From: Bacillota bacterium
Lineage (GTDB): Bacteria; Bacillota; Limnochordia; Darwinibacteriales; DTU012
Reading direction: 5' to 3'
Length of the DNA: 64,000 nucleotides
Assembly (NCBI GenBank): GCA_012840925.1
Contig: DUVS01000009.1
Location: 62,001-126,000 of the forward strand
The translations under genes were made by a program, and so were the position numbers. The notes under the pieces are model-generated. The model searched no databases. It worked only from the letters and a program-made list of their open reading frames with translations, and was not told the origin of the DNA. Positions 18,088-25,848 of the stretch are shown piece after piece (position 1 is the stretch's first letter; every line of letters starts with the position of its first letter).

Positions 18088-19056
18088 GTGAGACGTAAAT
18101 TAGAGCTAGTATTGATTGTGCTGTTGTTGGTTGCTTTGACAGGATGTTTTGGCCTTTTGAAGCCTGGAGATCCGGAAGAACTTGATCTTAAAGCAGAAAA
18201 GAGTTCCATTATATTGGGCGGCACGAATACACTGACAGTTGTTGGTAAGGATGCTAGAGGCCGCAGTGTCGCAGTGGAGCCCGCTGCTGATGCCTGGTCA
18301 GTTGAACCTGCCGATGCTGGCACCATAACACCCGATGCGAAGAATCCTGCAGAGGCTGTGTTTAAGGCCAACGAAGAGTTTGAAGGCGGCGAGGTAACAG
18401 TTAAGGTTACTTGGGAAGATTTGGAGGCAGAAATCACATTCGAAGTTAAAGCAGTAGTTATCACCGGAGTTTGGGCGTACAATGATATCAAGGATCAAGA
18501 TGGGGCTTATAAAACCGATCCTAAGGTTAATCCAAACCATAAAGACGGGGCCAGGCAGGCTCCGGAAGAGAGCGAAGGCTCAGGTTTTGCCCGTTGTTAC
18601 TCGACAGGAGCAGTCTTCATTGATTGGCTGTATGGAGGACACTGGATTTCATGGGATATTGATGTGCCTGCTGCAGGTGAGTATGCCTTAGTGCTGCGGT
18701 ACAGCTGCCCGCTGAATGATGAAGATCAACAACATAGAGTGCGGACGCTAACAATCGATGGAGAAGACTACGGTACCTTTGAATTTATAAAAACTCCAGA
18801 GAATAGGTGGGGAAATGAACCTAAACATTGGGGCGTACAAGTCATACCAGGGATAACGATTGAAGAGGCTAAGACGATTGAGTTGAAACTTACCCATGCA
18901 GGGCCTGACGGACAGGCGGGACAGTCTACGGCTCTTGCCTATCTGGCGCTGGTATCACCACCCGATGTAGAGATTGACGAAGAATTCTTGTTGGAAATTG
19001 AACAGAAGCTCTGCATTGAGAGGGATCCAAATAAAGAATGGAACCAGGAGCAATAG
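18088..19056 (+). CDS. Lipoprotein with Ig-like and CBM-like domains (paralog 2)
   Basis: A 322-residue lipoprotein with the same architecture as the preceding gene: lipobox ALTGC with Cys20, Ig-like domain with NTLTVVGKDARGRSVAVEP, and a beta-sandwich with GHWISWDIDVPAAGEYALVLRY and IELKLTHAGPDG. The GTG start is seven bases after AAAGGAG. The shared N-terminal FGLLKP/FGFLKP and the domain order show tandem duplication. It is the last gene of cluster I; a strong hairpin follows. Confidence 0.82.
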   Translation: MRRKLELVLIVLLLVALTGCFGLLKPGDPEELDLKAEKSSIILGGTNTLTVVGKDARGRSVAVEPAADAWSVEPADAGTITPDAKNPAEAVFKANEEFEGGEVTVKVTWEDLEAEITFEVKAVVITGVWAYNDIKDQDGAYKTDPKVNPNHKDGARQAPEESEGSGFARCYSTGAVFIDWLYGGHWISWDIDVPAAGEYALVLRYSCPLNDEDQQHRVRTLTIDGEDYGTFEFIKTPENRWGNEPKHWGVQVIPGITIEEAKTIELKLTHAGPDGQAGQSTALAYLALVSPPDVEIDEEFLLEIEQKLCIERDPNKEWNQEQ

Positions 19057-19081
19057 CGTGAGTAGTCGATGTTAGTTGGTT

Positions 19082-19127
19082 GCTCGGGAATCATGGAGTG
19101 AAGCGTCCATGCTTCCCGGGCTTTCTT
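19082..19127 (+). terminator. Rho-independent terminator ending cluster I
   Basis: Nearly perfect 16-bp stem (GCTCGGGAATCATGGA against TCCATGCTTCCCGGGC, two mismatches) with an eight-base loop, followed by TTTCTT. Confidence 0.8.
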
Positions 19128-19145
19128 GTATTAAGATGACAGGGG

Positions 19146-19679
19146 ATGACGGAGATCAAGTACGGCAACTTGTTTTTTTTGCTACCAGTTGGCTATGTGT
19201 TTTTGCAGCATTTTAAGCAAGCGCTGCAAGGATCGGGAGCTATGTATGGGGTGTTTATAGGAATTATTTTGTTGGGTCTATTTGTTATGGGCTTTTGGAC
19301 GCGGCTGGCTGCAGTGGTACATCCCAAACGTTTATGGCATAATCGTTCTCTTGTCTATAATTGTATGATTGCAGTGAGCGCAGCGGCCGTGACTTATTGG
19401 CTGAATATCCACGCGGGGCTAGGTCCGTTGATTGCTTCGGGGCTGATGGGACTGATTGCCGGGTTTGCCCTGAAGCCAGATCAGACTAAGCTGGCTTATG
19501 CGGCAATCTTTATTGGTATGTCGGGAGCGGAGGTCACAAACTGGCTTACGGTGATAGCCGCAGGTCTGCTTATGAGTGTAGTCTACGAATTGGCTAGAGA
19601 GCAGTGTGCTGGTGTTGGGGGCAGGTTAGGTACGCTTGCAGCTTGTGTTGGCATAATGGCTGTCTGGCTCTTAAGCTAG
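19146..19679 (+). CDS. Unrecognised polytopic membrane protein with GGRLGT motif
   Basis: A 177-residue protein I do not recognise. It is almost entirely hydrophobic, with six or seven likely membrane segments. Near the C-terminus, GVGGRLGTLAACVG is repeated in near-identical form in the next protein (GIGGRLGTFAFVSV). The ATG is preceded immediately by AGGGG, a poorly spaced ribosome binding site, and no better in-frame start exists. A 27-base gap to the next gene suggests a two-gene operon, perhaps subunits of one membrane complex. Function unknown. Confidence 0.7.
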   Translation: MTEIKYGNLFFLLPVGYVFLQHFKQALQGSGAMYGVFIGIILLGLFVMGFWTRLAAVVHPKRLWHNRSLVYNCMIAVSAAAVTYWLNIHAGLGPLIASGLMGLIAGFALKPDQTKLAYAAIFIGMSGAEVTNWLTVIAAGLLMSVVYELAREQCAGVGGRLGTLAACVGIMAVWLLS

Positions 19680-19706
19680 GAACATGAAATTGGTGGGGAG
19701 GGTGCC

Positions 19707-20075
19707 ATGATTGCTGGTTTAGTGACAGGAGTCGGGTTTGGGCTGGCCATGTATTGGCTTCGCTTTGGGTTGAAGTTAACCGATGTGCAGGCATCAGCCT
19801 TACTTGTGCTTATTGCTGGGATTGCGGTTAGAGTTTTTGCTGTGGATTTTTCTTATGGGACAGTTGCTGCCTGCGTATCTTATGCCCTCATGTCTGATCA
19901 GGGGATCTTAAGTTCGTTCATGGATTATGTTTCTGTAGGACTGCTTACTGGTTTGGCCTTGACCCTTTTTAGCAAAACTCTGACGGGGATTGGGGGAAGG
20001 TTAGGTACTTTTGCCTTTGTGTCAGTACTTGTTTGGTTAGGTGTGAAACGATTATTCAGAACAAAAAAATGGTAA
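19707..20075 (+). CDS. Unrecognised small membrane protein with GGRLGT motif
   Basis: A 122-residue protein with four or five likely membrane segments and a basic tail (VKRLFRTKKW). It shares the GGRLGT motif at the same relative place near its C-terminus with the upstream gene, so the two look like diverged duplicates or partners. GTGGGGAGG lies a few bases before the ATG. Function unknown. Confidence 0.7.
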   Translation: MIAGLVTGVGFGLAMYWLRFGLKLTDVQASALLVLIAGIAVRVFAVDFSYGTVAACVSYALMSDQGILSSFMDYVSVGLLTGLALTLFSKTLTGIGGRLGTFAFVSVLVWLGVKRLFRTKKW

Positions 20076-20159
20076 ACTTTACGTAGTTGAAGGCACAGAT
20101 TCAGTTATTCTAGAAGCAGTTAGAGCAAGCGACTTCCCATAGCAGTTTCGTAATCCAAG

Positions 20160-20456
20160 ATGGAGATACGGAACCCAAAAGAAGAGCATATAGAGGGGTA
20201 TGGACCAGAAACCATAACAATGGTAGTCGACAATGCTCCTTTCTTTGCGTATGATCAGTATGGTTGGGATGAAGAAGTAGATCTTAACCTGGCTGAGTTT
20301 TTCAGCACATACTACCATGACGAATTCAAGATGGAACCTGAGTTCCAATCACACCTGGATCAGTATTGGGAATGGCGCAAATCAGTCCGTGAGGCTGAAG
20401 AGAAGCGCCTGGAAGCGGTGCAGTTTAAGGTCAACGAGGTCCTTAAAGATAAGTGA
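20160..20456 (+). CDS. Hypothetical 98-residue protein, possibly a gene fragment
   Basis: An acidic, soluble ORF rich in E, D and aromatic residues, ending in a charged helix (SVREAEEKRLEAVQFKVNEV). No ribosome binding site precedes the ATG. Just upstream, a different frame (20047-20142) reads as plausible protein (GKLYVVEGTDSVILEAVRAS, then a stop). The two may be parts of one frameshifted gene. I do not recognise it. Confidence 0.4.
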   Translation: MEIRNPKEEHIEGYGPETITMVVDNAPFFAYDQYGWDEEVDLNLAEFFSTYYHDEFKMEPEFQSHLDQYWEWRKSVREAEEKRLEAVQFKVNEVLKDK

Positions 20457-20537
20457 TCTGTAAGGTAGGCCTTCATGAGGCGCTCCTTATATTAGCACCA
20501 ATCATCTGGGTTGATGCCCTATAGAGGAGTGAGAAGT

Positions 20538-21467
20538 ATGAAACAATGTTTTGTTAAGCTTGTGATAGCATGCATTCTGGTCGTAATCTGCGGTGCTAGT
20601 TGCTATGCTCAAACTCTAAATGAGACTGTGATGCAAAGTTTCCAGCAAGGCCTAAAAAACGCAAGAGTGTATGAGGTAACAGTTGTTAATGACCGTAATG
20701 AAAAAATTGACGTTAAGCTTACTGTATACGCTGAGCCAGTTGTTATTGAAGGAGTGCTAAGATCTATGGAAGAAGCAGATGTTACCACACCAGAAGGGGT
20801 TTTACTATCTGATTTGTCTTGAACATCAGTTGAATGGCTTGAGTTCAATCGAAACGAAAAGATAGATTCGCAGCTTTGGGAATTTCATACTGTAAATTTA
20901 GCTGAACGCAGTATAATTATTAGTAAATCAATGCGGTTTTATGTTGTGGCAAGATGGGATTTAAATTACAACGGCGTAGACTATGTGATGTACAAAGTTT
21001 TCGAACAGCGGCTAGGTGATGAGAGAAAAAAGCATTACATGGGGGCAACTACTATAATTGGAAAAGATAGAGATCGCTGGAGCATTAAGTGGTTGTCTGC
21101 AGGCATATTTCCCATAGCAAGCTTATCAACCAATCTGCGGATAGTCGTTCTTGAAGATATGCTTTCGGGAAGATTCTACAGCCCTACTTTTGAGATCCAG
21201 GATCTGTACTCCAAATTAATTGCTGATGGCGTGTTCAACATGCATCTTTTTGACCGAGGAATGCGAGAATTATACGAGCTGAAATTCGATTTGTCAGAGA
21301 TATTTGGCACGTACGTTTACGAGGAGTATGAGCGTTACTCTGAGCTTGACTACTATGAGACACGCGCAGACTACGTTAGACAGGCAAATGAAGATCTAAA
21401 AGTGGTCGCGGAAGAGGCTCAGGCTATCATCGAAGTAGAGCTTAACCGAATTAGAGAATCGAAATAA
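20538..21467 (+). pseudogene. Secreted-protein gene interrupted by one in-frame TGA
   Basis: ATG at 20538 (GAGGAG upstream) opens a signal peptide (about 1-25, ending CYAQ) and 94 codons, then TGA at 20820-20822. The same frame then stays open for 214 codons to TAA at 21465-21467. The downstream part has no ribosome binding site before its first ATG (20931), so one gene of about 309 codons with a nonsense codon at position 95 is the simplest reading. The local sequence (SDLS, stop, TSVEWLEF) fits a former TGG. The product is unrecognised; its C-terminal third is acidic, helical and rich in tyrosine. TGA ends housekeeping genes here, so it is not reassigned. Confidence 0.7.
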
Positions 21468-21473
21468 AGCAAA

Positions 21474-21524
21474 GAAGCCTTGCTCGGTGCATACCCGATG
21501 GTTTTGCACAAGCAAGGCTTCTTC
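21474..21524. terminator. Bidirectional terminator between convergent genes
   Basis: GAAGCCTTGCT and AGCAAGGCTTC form an 11-bp perfect stem with a 26-base loop, lying between the plus-strand pseudogene and the minus-strand exporter gene. TTC follows on one side and TTT (minus strand) on the other. Confidence 0.6.
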
Positions 21525-21541
21525 TATATAGCAGCATACAA

Positions 21542-23335
21542 TCAGCCTTGAGCTGCTGCGCTGAACTGGCTCATATACAGGTTGTAATAGAACCCTTTGC
21601 GGTCGAGCAGTTCCTGATGCTTGCCCTGCTCGATGATACGGCCTTGGTCGATTACCACAATTAAGTCAGCGTTGCGGATGGTGCTCAACCGGTGAGCGAT
21701 GACAAAGCTGGTCCGGCCTTTCATCAGCTGCAGCATGGCGCTTTGAATCTGCTGTTCGGTGCGGGTATCGACAGAGCTCGTCGCTTCGTCGAGAATCAGG
21801 ATGGCAGGGTCTGCCAGGATCGCCCTAGCGATGGCCAAGAGCTGCCTTTGCCCTTGGCTCAAGTTGCTTCCGTCTTCCGATAGGACCGTGTCATAGCCGT
21901 TGGGCAGCCGAGTAATGAACGCATGGGCATTGGCCAGTTTGGCGGCCTGTTCCACTTCTGCGTCCGAGGCATCGAGCCTGCCGTAGCGAATGTTTTCCTT
22001 CACCGATGCCGCAAACAGGTAGGTATCCTGAAGGACGATCCCCAAGAGTGAACGCAGTTGGGCCCGCTTGATCTGGCGGATATCCAGTCCGTCGATGGTG
22101 ATCCGGCCTTGGTCGATATCATAAAACCGGGTCAGGAGGTTGATAATTGTCGTTTTGCCTGCGCCGGTGTGGCCAACCAGAGCAATTACCTGGCCTGGTT
22201 TTGCTTCCAGAGTGATCTCATGCAGCACCGGACGGCCCTGTTCATATGCAAAAGAAACATCACTGAAGCGCACTTCACCTTCGATCCGCTCCGGCACTGC
22301 CGCATCAGGGGCATCGGCCGGCTCCGGCCCTTGATCCAGCACCTCGAACACTCTTTCAGCTCCCGCCATGGCAGCTTGAATCATATTGAACAGGTTTGAC
22401 AATTCCATGACCGGCCTGGTGAACTGCCGGGAATAAGTGAGGAAACCGCCGATCACACCGATGCTGATCATGCTGCGGACGACCAGCCACCCGCCGAGGG
22501 CGGCGACAACCGCAAAGTTAAGATTGTTGAGGATGTTCATGAACGGCGGGATGAATCCCGAAAGAATCTGCGCTTTAATGCCGACATTCCTGTAATTGTT
22601 GTTGAGGGTGGAAAACCTATCAAGCACCTTTTGCTCACCTGTAAACACCTTGACCACTTTCTGGCCTGAGATTGTCTCTTCAATAAAGCCGTTCAGTTCA
22701 CCTAAAGCAGCCTGCTGCTGCATGAAATAACCACGGCTGACTGCTGCCACTTTCCGGGTGATGATCAACATCAGGGGAATGACGGCTAGGTTGGCCAGAG
22801 TCAAAGATGGGCTCAAGTACAGCATCATGACCAGAACCCCGGCCAATGTGATCACACTGTTGAAAACCTGAGTCACGCTACTGCTGAGGATCTGGCTGAT
22901 GTTGTCCACATCGTTGGTCAGCCGGCTCATCAAGTCGCCCCGCTCAGATGTATCGAAAAACTTCAGGGGCAGTGTTTGAATCTTGGCGAACACTTCCTGG
23001 CGAATCCTGCCGACAGTTGTCTGGGCCAGGCTGACTATGATCGAAGCCTGCAGCCAGTGGAAGAGGGCGTTAACCGCATATAAAGCGATCATGCCAGCAG
23101 TCAGTAAGGCCAATCCCCGCAAGTTACCCGGTATGATGAACTTGTCGATGGCGATTACCACCAGGTACGGCCCGATGATGCCAAAAACTGCGGTGCTCAG
23201 CACCAGGAAAAACACCAGGATCAGCTTGGTTCTGGCGAAGGCCAGATATTTTATGAGGCGTTTGAGTGTACACGCCATATCTTTAGCTCTGATTTTCGGC
23301 CTGGCAAAACCCGGACCCGGGCCTCTTCTAATCAT
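21542..23335 (-). CDS. ABC exporter half-transporter, canonical ATPase site
   Basis: A 597-residue half-transporter: six-helix exporter membrane domain (about 1-330) then ATPase domain (about 350-590). It carries Walker A GHTGAGKTT, a modified signature LSQGQ, Walker B with the catalytic Glu intact (LILDEATSSVD), and the switch His (IAHRLS). The ATG at 23335 is seven bases after AGGAGGT and overlaps the end of the upstream gene by eight bases; longer starts would lie within that gene. With its degenerate partner it should form a heterodimeric multidrug or lipid exporter of the BmrCD/LmrCD/TM287-288 kind. Substrate unknown. Confidence 0.92.
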   Translation of the reverse strand: MIRRGPGPGFARPKIRAKDMACTLKRLIKYLAFARTKLILVFFLVLSTAVFGIIGPYLVVIAIDKFIIPGNLRGLALLTAGMIALYAVNALFHWLQASIIVSLAQTTVGRIRQEVFAKIQTLPLKFFDTSERGDLMSRLTNDVDNISQILSSSVTQVFNSVITLAGVLVMMLYLSPSLTLANLAVIPLMLIITRKVAAVSRGYFMQQQAALGELNGFIEETISGQKVVKVFTGEQKVLDRFSTLNNNYRNVGIKAQILSGFIPPFMNILNNLNFAVVAALGGWLVVRSMISIGVIGGFLTYSRQFTRPVMELSNLFNMIQAAMAGAERVFEVLDQGPEPADAPDAAVPERIEGEVRFSDVSFAYEQGRPVLHEITLEAKPGQVIALVGHTGAGKTTIINLLTRFYDIDQGRITIDGLDIRQIKRAQLRSLLGIVLQDTYLFAASVKENIRYGRLDASDAEVEQAAKLANAHAFITRLPNGYDTVLSEDGSNLSQGQRQLLAIARAILADPAILILDEATSSVDTRTEQQIQSAMLQLMKGRTSFVIAHRLSTIRNADLIVVIDQGRIIEQGKHQELLDRKGFYYNLYMSQFSAAAQG

Positions 23336-25064
23336 TGGCAGCGACCTCCTGATTGATTTGGGAGTAGCAGATTTCCTGGTAGACGCGGTTTGACTGCAGC
23401 AGTTCTTGATGCGTACCCTCACCGGCAACGGTGCCCTGGTTAAGGACGATGATTTTATCAGCATCCATCACCGAACTGATTCTTTGGGCGATGATGAAAG
23501 TAGTGCAATTCTGGATCTCTCTGCGCAGAGCCTGCTGAATCCGGGCTTCTGTGGCCAAGTCCACCGAACTGGTACTGTCGTCCAGGATCAAAATAACCGG
23601 GTTTTTGATCAGCGCCCTGGCAATGGAAATGCGCTGTTTCTGCCCGCCGGACAGATTCACGCCCCTCTGGCCCAGGGCAGTGTCGTAACCCTCCGGGAAA
23701 CTGGTGATGAAATCATGGGCACTGGCGGCTCCCGCTTTGGCTGTTACTTCGCTGAAATCGGCGTTTTCGTTCCCCCACATGATGTTTTCCTTGATGGTTC
23801 CGGAGAACAGGATGGTATCCTGAAGCACAAAGCCGATCTTTTCCCGCAGCAGTGTGAGATCCAGGTCGCGCACATCATGCCCGTCGATCAGCACTGCGCC
23901 TTCAGTAACATCATACAGGCGGGGAATGAGGCTGACCAGTGTCGATTTGCCTGAACCTGTCTCACCCACAATGGCGATGGTTTGGCCAGGTTCTGCAGTA
24001 AAACTGATGTTTTCCAAGACCGGCCTGCCTTGGCTATTGGGATAACGGAAACTGACATTGCGAAATTCCACCCGGCCTTCAGCGGGTGCATATGGCAGTG
24101 GGTTTGGAGAAGATTGAATGTCCACCTGAGCCTCCAGCACTTCCGCAAGCCTTTCCCCAGAAGCTTTGAAGCGGGAGAAGGACATGAGGATAAAGGCCAC
24201 AGACATCACGGACATCAGAATCATCATCGTATAGTTGGTAAAAGCCAGTACTTCGCCAACCTGGATCCGGCCTTGGTTGATCATGATACCGCCGAACCAG
24301 ATGATGGCCACAACCGTGAAATTCATGATCAGCATGATCAGCGGCATGGCCAGAGCAACAATCTTGAATGCTTTGATCGATGTGTTAATCAGCTCGTCAT
24401 TGGCTGCGGCAAAACGCTGCTTTTCCCATTCGCCCCGGACAAATGCTTTAACCACCCGGACTCCGGCCAAGTTCTCCCGGGTTACGGTGTTCACCCGGTC
24501 CAGCTTTTCCTGAACGAGTTTGAAGTAGGGGAAACCCAACCGGATGATTACAGCCATGGCGACGCCAAGCACCGGAATGGCCACCAGCAGGACGGCGCCC
24601 AAGGGTACGTTGAGGGAAAGGGCCATGATCAAGCCGCCCAAGGCCATGAAAGGAGCCCGGATCATCATCCGCAAGGCCATGAGCACCGTGTTTTGGACAA
24701 TGGTCACATCATTGGTCAACCTGGTGATGAGCGAAGAGGTTTTAAACTGATCCAGATTAGCAAAGGAAAATTCCTGGATTTTCCGAAACAGGGCGTTCCT
24801 GAGATCAGTCCCGTAACGGTAGCTTGCCGCACTCGACACAACCGTGCAGCCAAATCCACCGATAAAGCCGATTGCGGCTGCAGCGATCATTTTGACTCCT
24901 GTGCGGATGATCAATGGTACGTCACCCTGGGCTACGCCCTGATCGATGATGGCTGCCATCAAGGTCGGTTGGTACAAGTCCATTGCCACTTCAAGCAGCA
25001 TCAGCACCGGCGCAGCCAGCGCTATCTTCCAATGGGGCTTAAGAAACCTAATCAGTTTCAGCAT
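23328..25064 (-). CDS. ABC exporter half-transporter, degenerate ATPase site
   Basis: A 578-residue partner of the downstream half-transporter. It has a six-helix membrane domain, then an ATPase domain with Walker A GETGSGKST and signature LSGGQ. The Walker B is LILDDSTSSVD, so Asp replaces the catalytic Glu, and Gln replaces the switch His (IAQRIS). This is the hallmark of the non-hydrolysing half of heterodimeric exporters. ATG at 25064 follows AGGAGGAG by five bases and overlaps the 3' end of the MarR gene by 17 bases, so the three genes form one coupled operon. Confidence 0.93.
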   Translation of the reverse strand: MLKLIRFLKPHWKIALAAPVLMLLEVAMDLYQPTLMAAIIDQGVAQGDVPLIIRTGVKMIAAAAIGFIGGFGCTVVSSAASYRYGTDLRNALFRKIQEFSFANLDQFKTSSLITRLTNDVTIVQNTVLMALRMMIRAPFMALGGLIMALSLNVPLGAVLLVAIPVLGVAMAVIIRLGFPYFKLVQEKLDRVNTVTRENLAGVRVVKAFVRGEWEKQRFAAANDELINTSIKAFKIVALAMPLIMLIMNFTVVAIIWFGGIMINQGRIQVGEVLAFTNYTMMILMSVMSVAFILMSFSRFKASGERLAEVLEAQVDIQSSPNPLPYAPAEGRVEFRNVSFRYPNSQGRPVLENISFTAEPGQTIAIVGETGSGKSTLVSLIPRLYDVTEGAVLIDGHDVRDLDLTLLREKIGFVLQDTILFSGTIKENIMWGNENADFSEVTAKAGAASAHDFITSFPEGYDTALGQRGVNLSGGQKQRISIARALIKNPVILILDDSTSSVDLATEARIQQALRREIQNCTTFIIAQRISSVMDADKIIVLNQGTVAGEGTHQELLQSNRVYQEICYSQINQEVAAND

Positions 25065-25503
25065 GGTACTCCTCCTGAACAACCTGTCTCAGGTTGTCTC
25101 GTATTTTCATGAAAATGGTTTTGGCCTGGGACATCTCCTCTTGGGTAAACCCGGCAAACATTTCCTGTTCCACCTGATGCAGCGCCGTTTCCAGCTCGGT
25201 CCGGATCCCTCTACCCCTGTCTGTCAGGTAAACGCGGGAACAGCGCAGGTCTTCGAGATCTGGTTTGCGCACCACAAAACCTGCTTTTTCCAAACGCTGC
25301 AGAATTACAGACATGGTGGCCGGCCTGACTTTGGCTTCGTCGCTGAGTTCTTTCTGCGTCAGCCCGTCCCGGCGCCATAGTGCAAAAAGTATCGGCGGTT
25401 GACCAGGATAAATGCCCATTTTGGTGAAGATCATTTGTGTACGTTTGAAATGAAGTTTGATTACACTGACGAACAGAGACTCCAGGGGGTGGGAGTTTTC
25501 CAT
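25048..25503 (-). CDS. MarR-family transcriptional regulator
   Basis: A 151-residue winged-helix regulator. The core GLTQKELSDEAKVRPATMSVILQRLEKAGFVVR is the recognition-helix region, and LRCSRVYLTDRGR is the wing. It is first in the operon with two exporter genes, so it most likely represses this operon and releases it on binding a toxic ligand. A consensus promoter and a palindrome over the predicted transcription start lie upstream. Confidence 0.93.
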   Translation of the reverse strand: MENSHPLESLFVSVIKLHFKRTQMIFTKMGIYPGQPPILFALWRRDGLTQKELSDEAKVRPATMSVILQRLEKAGFVVRKPDLEDLRCSRVYLTDRGRGIRTELETALHQVEQEMFAGFTQEEMSQAKTIFMKIRDNLRQVVQEEYHAETD

Positions 25504-25525
25504 TTTTACCCGCCCTTTCGCAAAT

Positions 25526-25543
25526 TAGTTAGCCGCCTAACAA
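25526..25543. promoter_or_regulatory. Probable MarR operator palindrome
   Basis: On the minus strand TTGTTAG and CTAACTAA face each other across GCGG; the central GTTAG/CTAAC arms are perfect. It lies just downstream of the -10 box, over the expected start of transcription of the marR-exporter operon, as in MarR autorepression. Assignment to this regulator is inference. Confidence 0.6.
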
Positions 25544-25548
25544 TGTTT

Positions 25549-25577
25549 ACTATAGATCGCTGCCGGGGCACTGTCAA
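25549..25577 (-). promoter_or_regulatory. Sigma-A promoter of the marR-exporter operon
   Basis: Minus strand TTGACA (25577-25572), a 17-base spacer, then TATAGT (25554-25549). Transcription would start near 25542, inside the palindrome, about 40 bases before the marR ATG. Confidence 0.8.
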
Positions 25578-25848
25578 TACCGCCACCGGAAAACTAAGGC
25601 GAATATGTATAAAAACCGGGTAATTTTCGGCAAAAATAGAAGGACATTCAAAGGTATGTTAATATATAATTAAATATCATGTTGAAAAGGTGAAAAAGAG
25701 CCGAATTTAAAGCAGATCTTAATCAGCTAGTGAAACTAAAAGAGGATTTAGTTAATATAAAGCGAACAATTAATTACGTAAGATTTAACATCGAGGCCGT
25801 TATGGAGCCATGAATCCACAATGATGATATTGGAAGGGGAGACCTGGA
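25578..25848 (+). other. AT-rich intergenic stretch before cluster II
   Basis: No complete gene. A TATAAT at 25665-25670 may be the -10 of cluster II, with only a weak -35 (GGACAT) 17 bases upstream. From ATG at 25679 a frame reads four codons, TGA, then 40 coding-like codons (beginning KRAEFKADLN, ending IEAVMEP) to TGA at 25811. It looks like a lysine-rich helical remnant without a ribosome binding site. AAGGGGAG just before 25849 is the ribosome binding site of the next gene. Confidence 0.4.

Noticed and set aside
20820-20850. Selenocysteine insertion at the in-frame TGA
   Set aside because: Only a weak TTGAA/TTCAA stem follows, there is no redox context or selenoprotein family likeness, and TGG to TGA is simpler.
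23982-24480. Possible independent gene within the exporter region read on the plus strand
   Set aside because: No ribosome site and no recognisable family; explained by codon bias of the opposite strand.
23982-25112. Plus-strand ORF of 376 codons
   Set aside because: It lies wholly antisense to the exporter and marR genes, whose domains are unmistakable; its product is rich in His and Gln and has no start signal.
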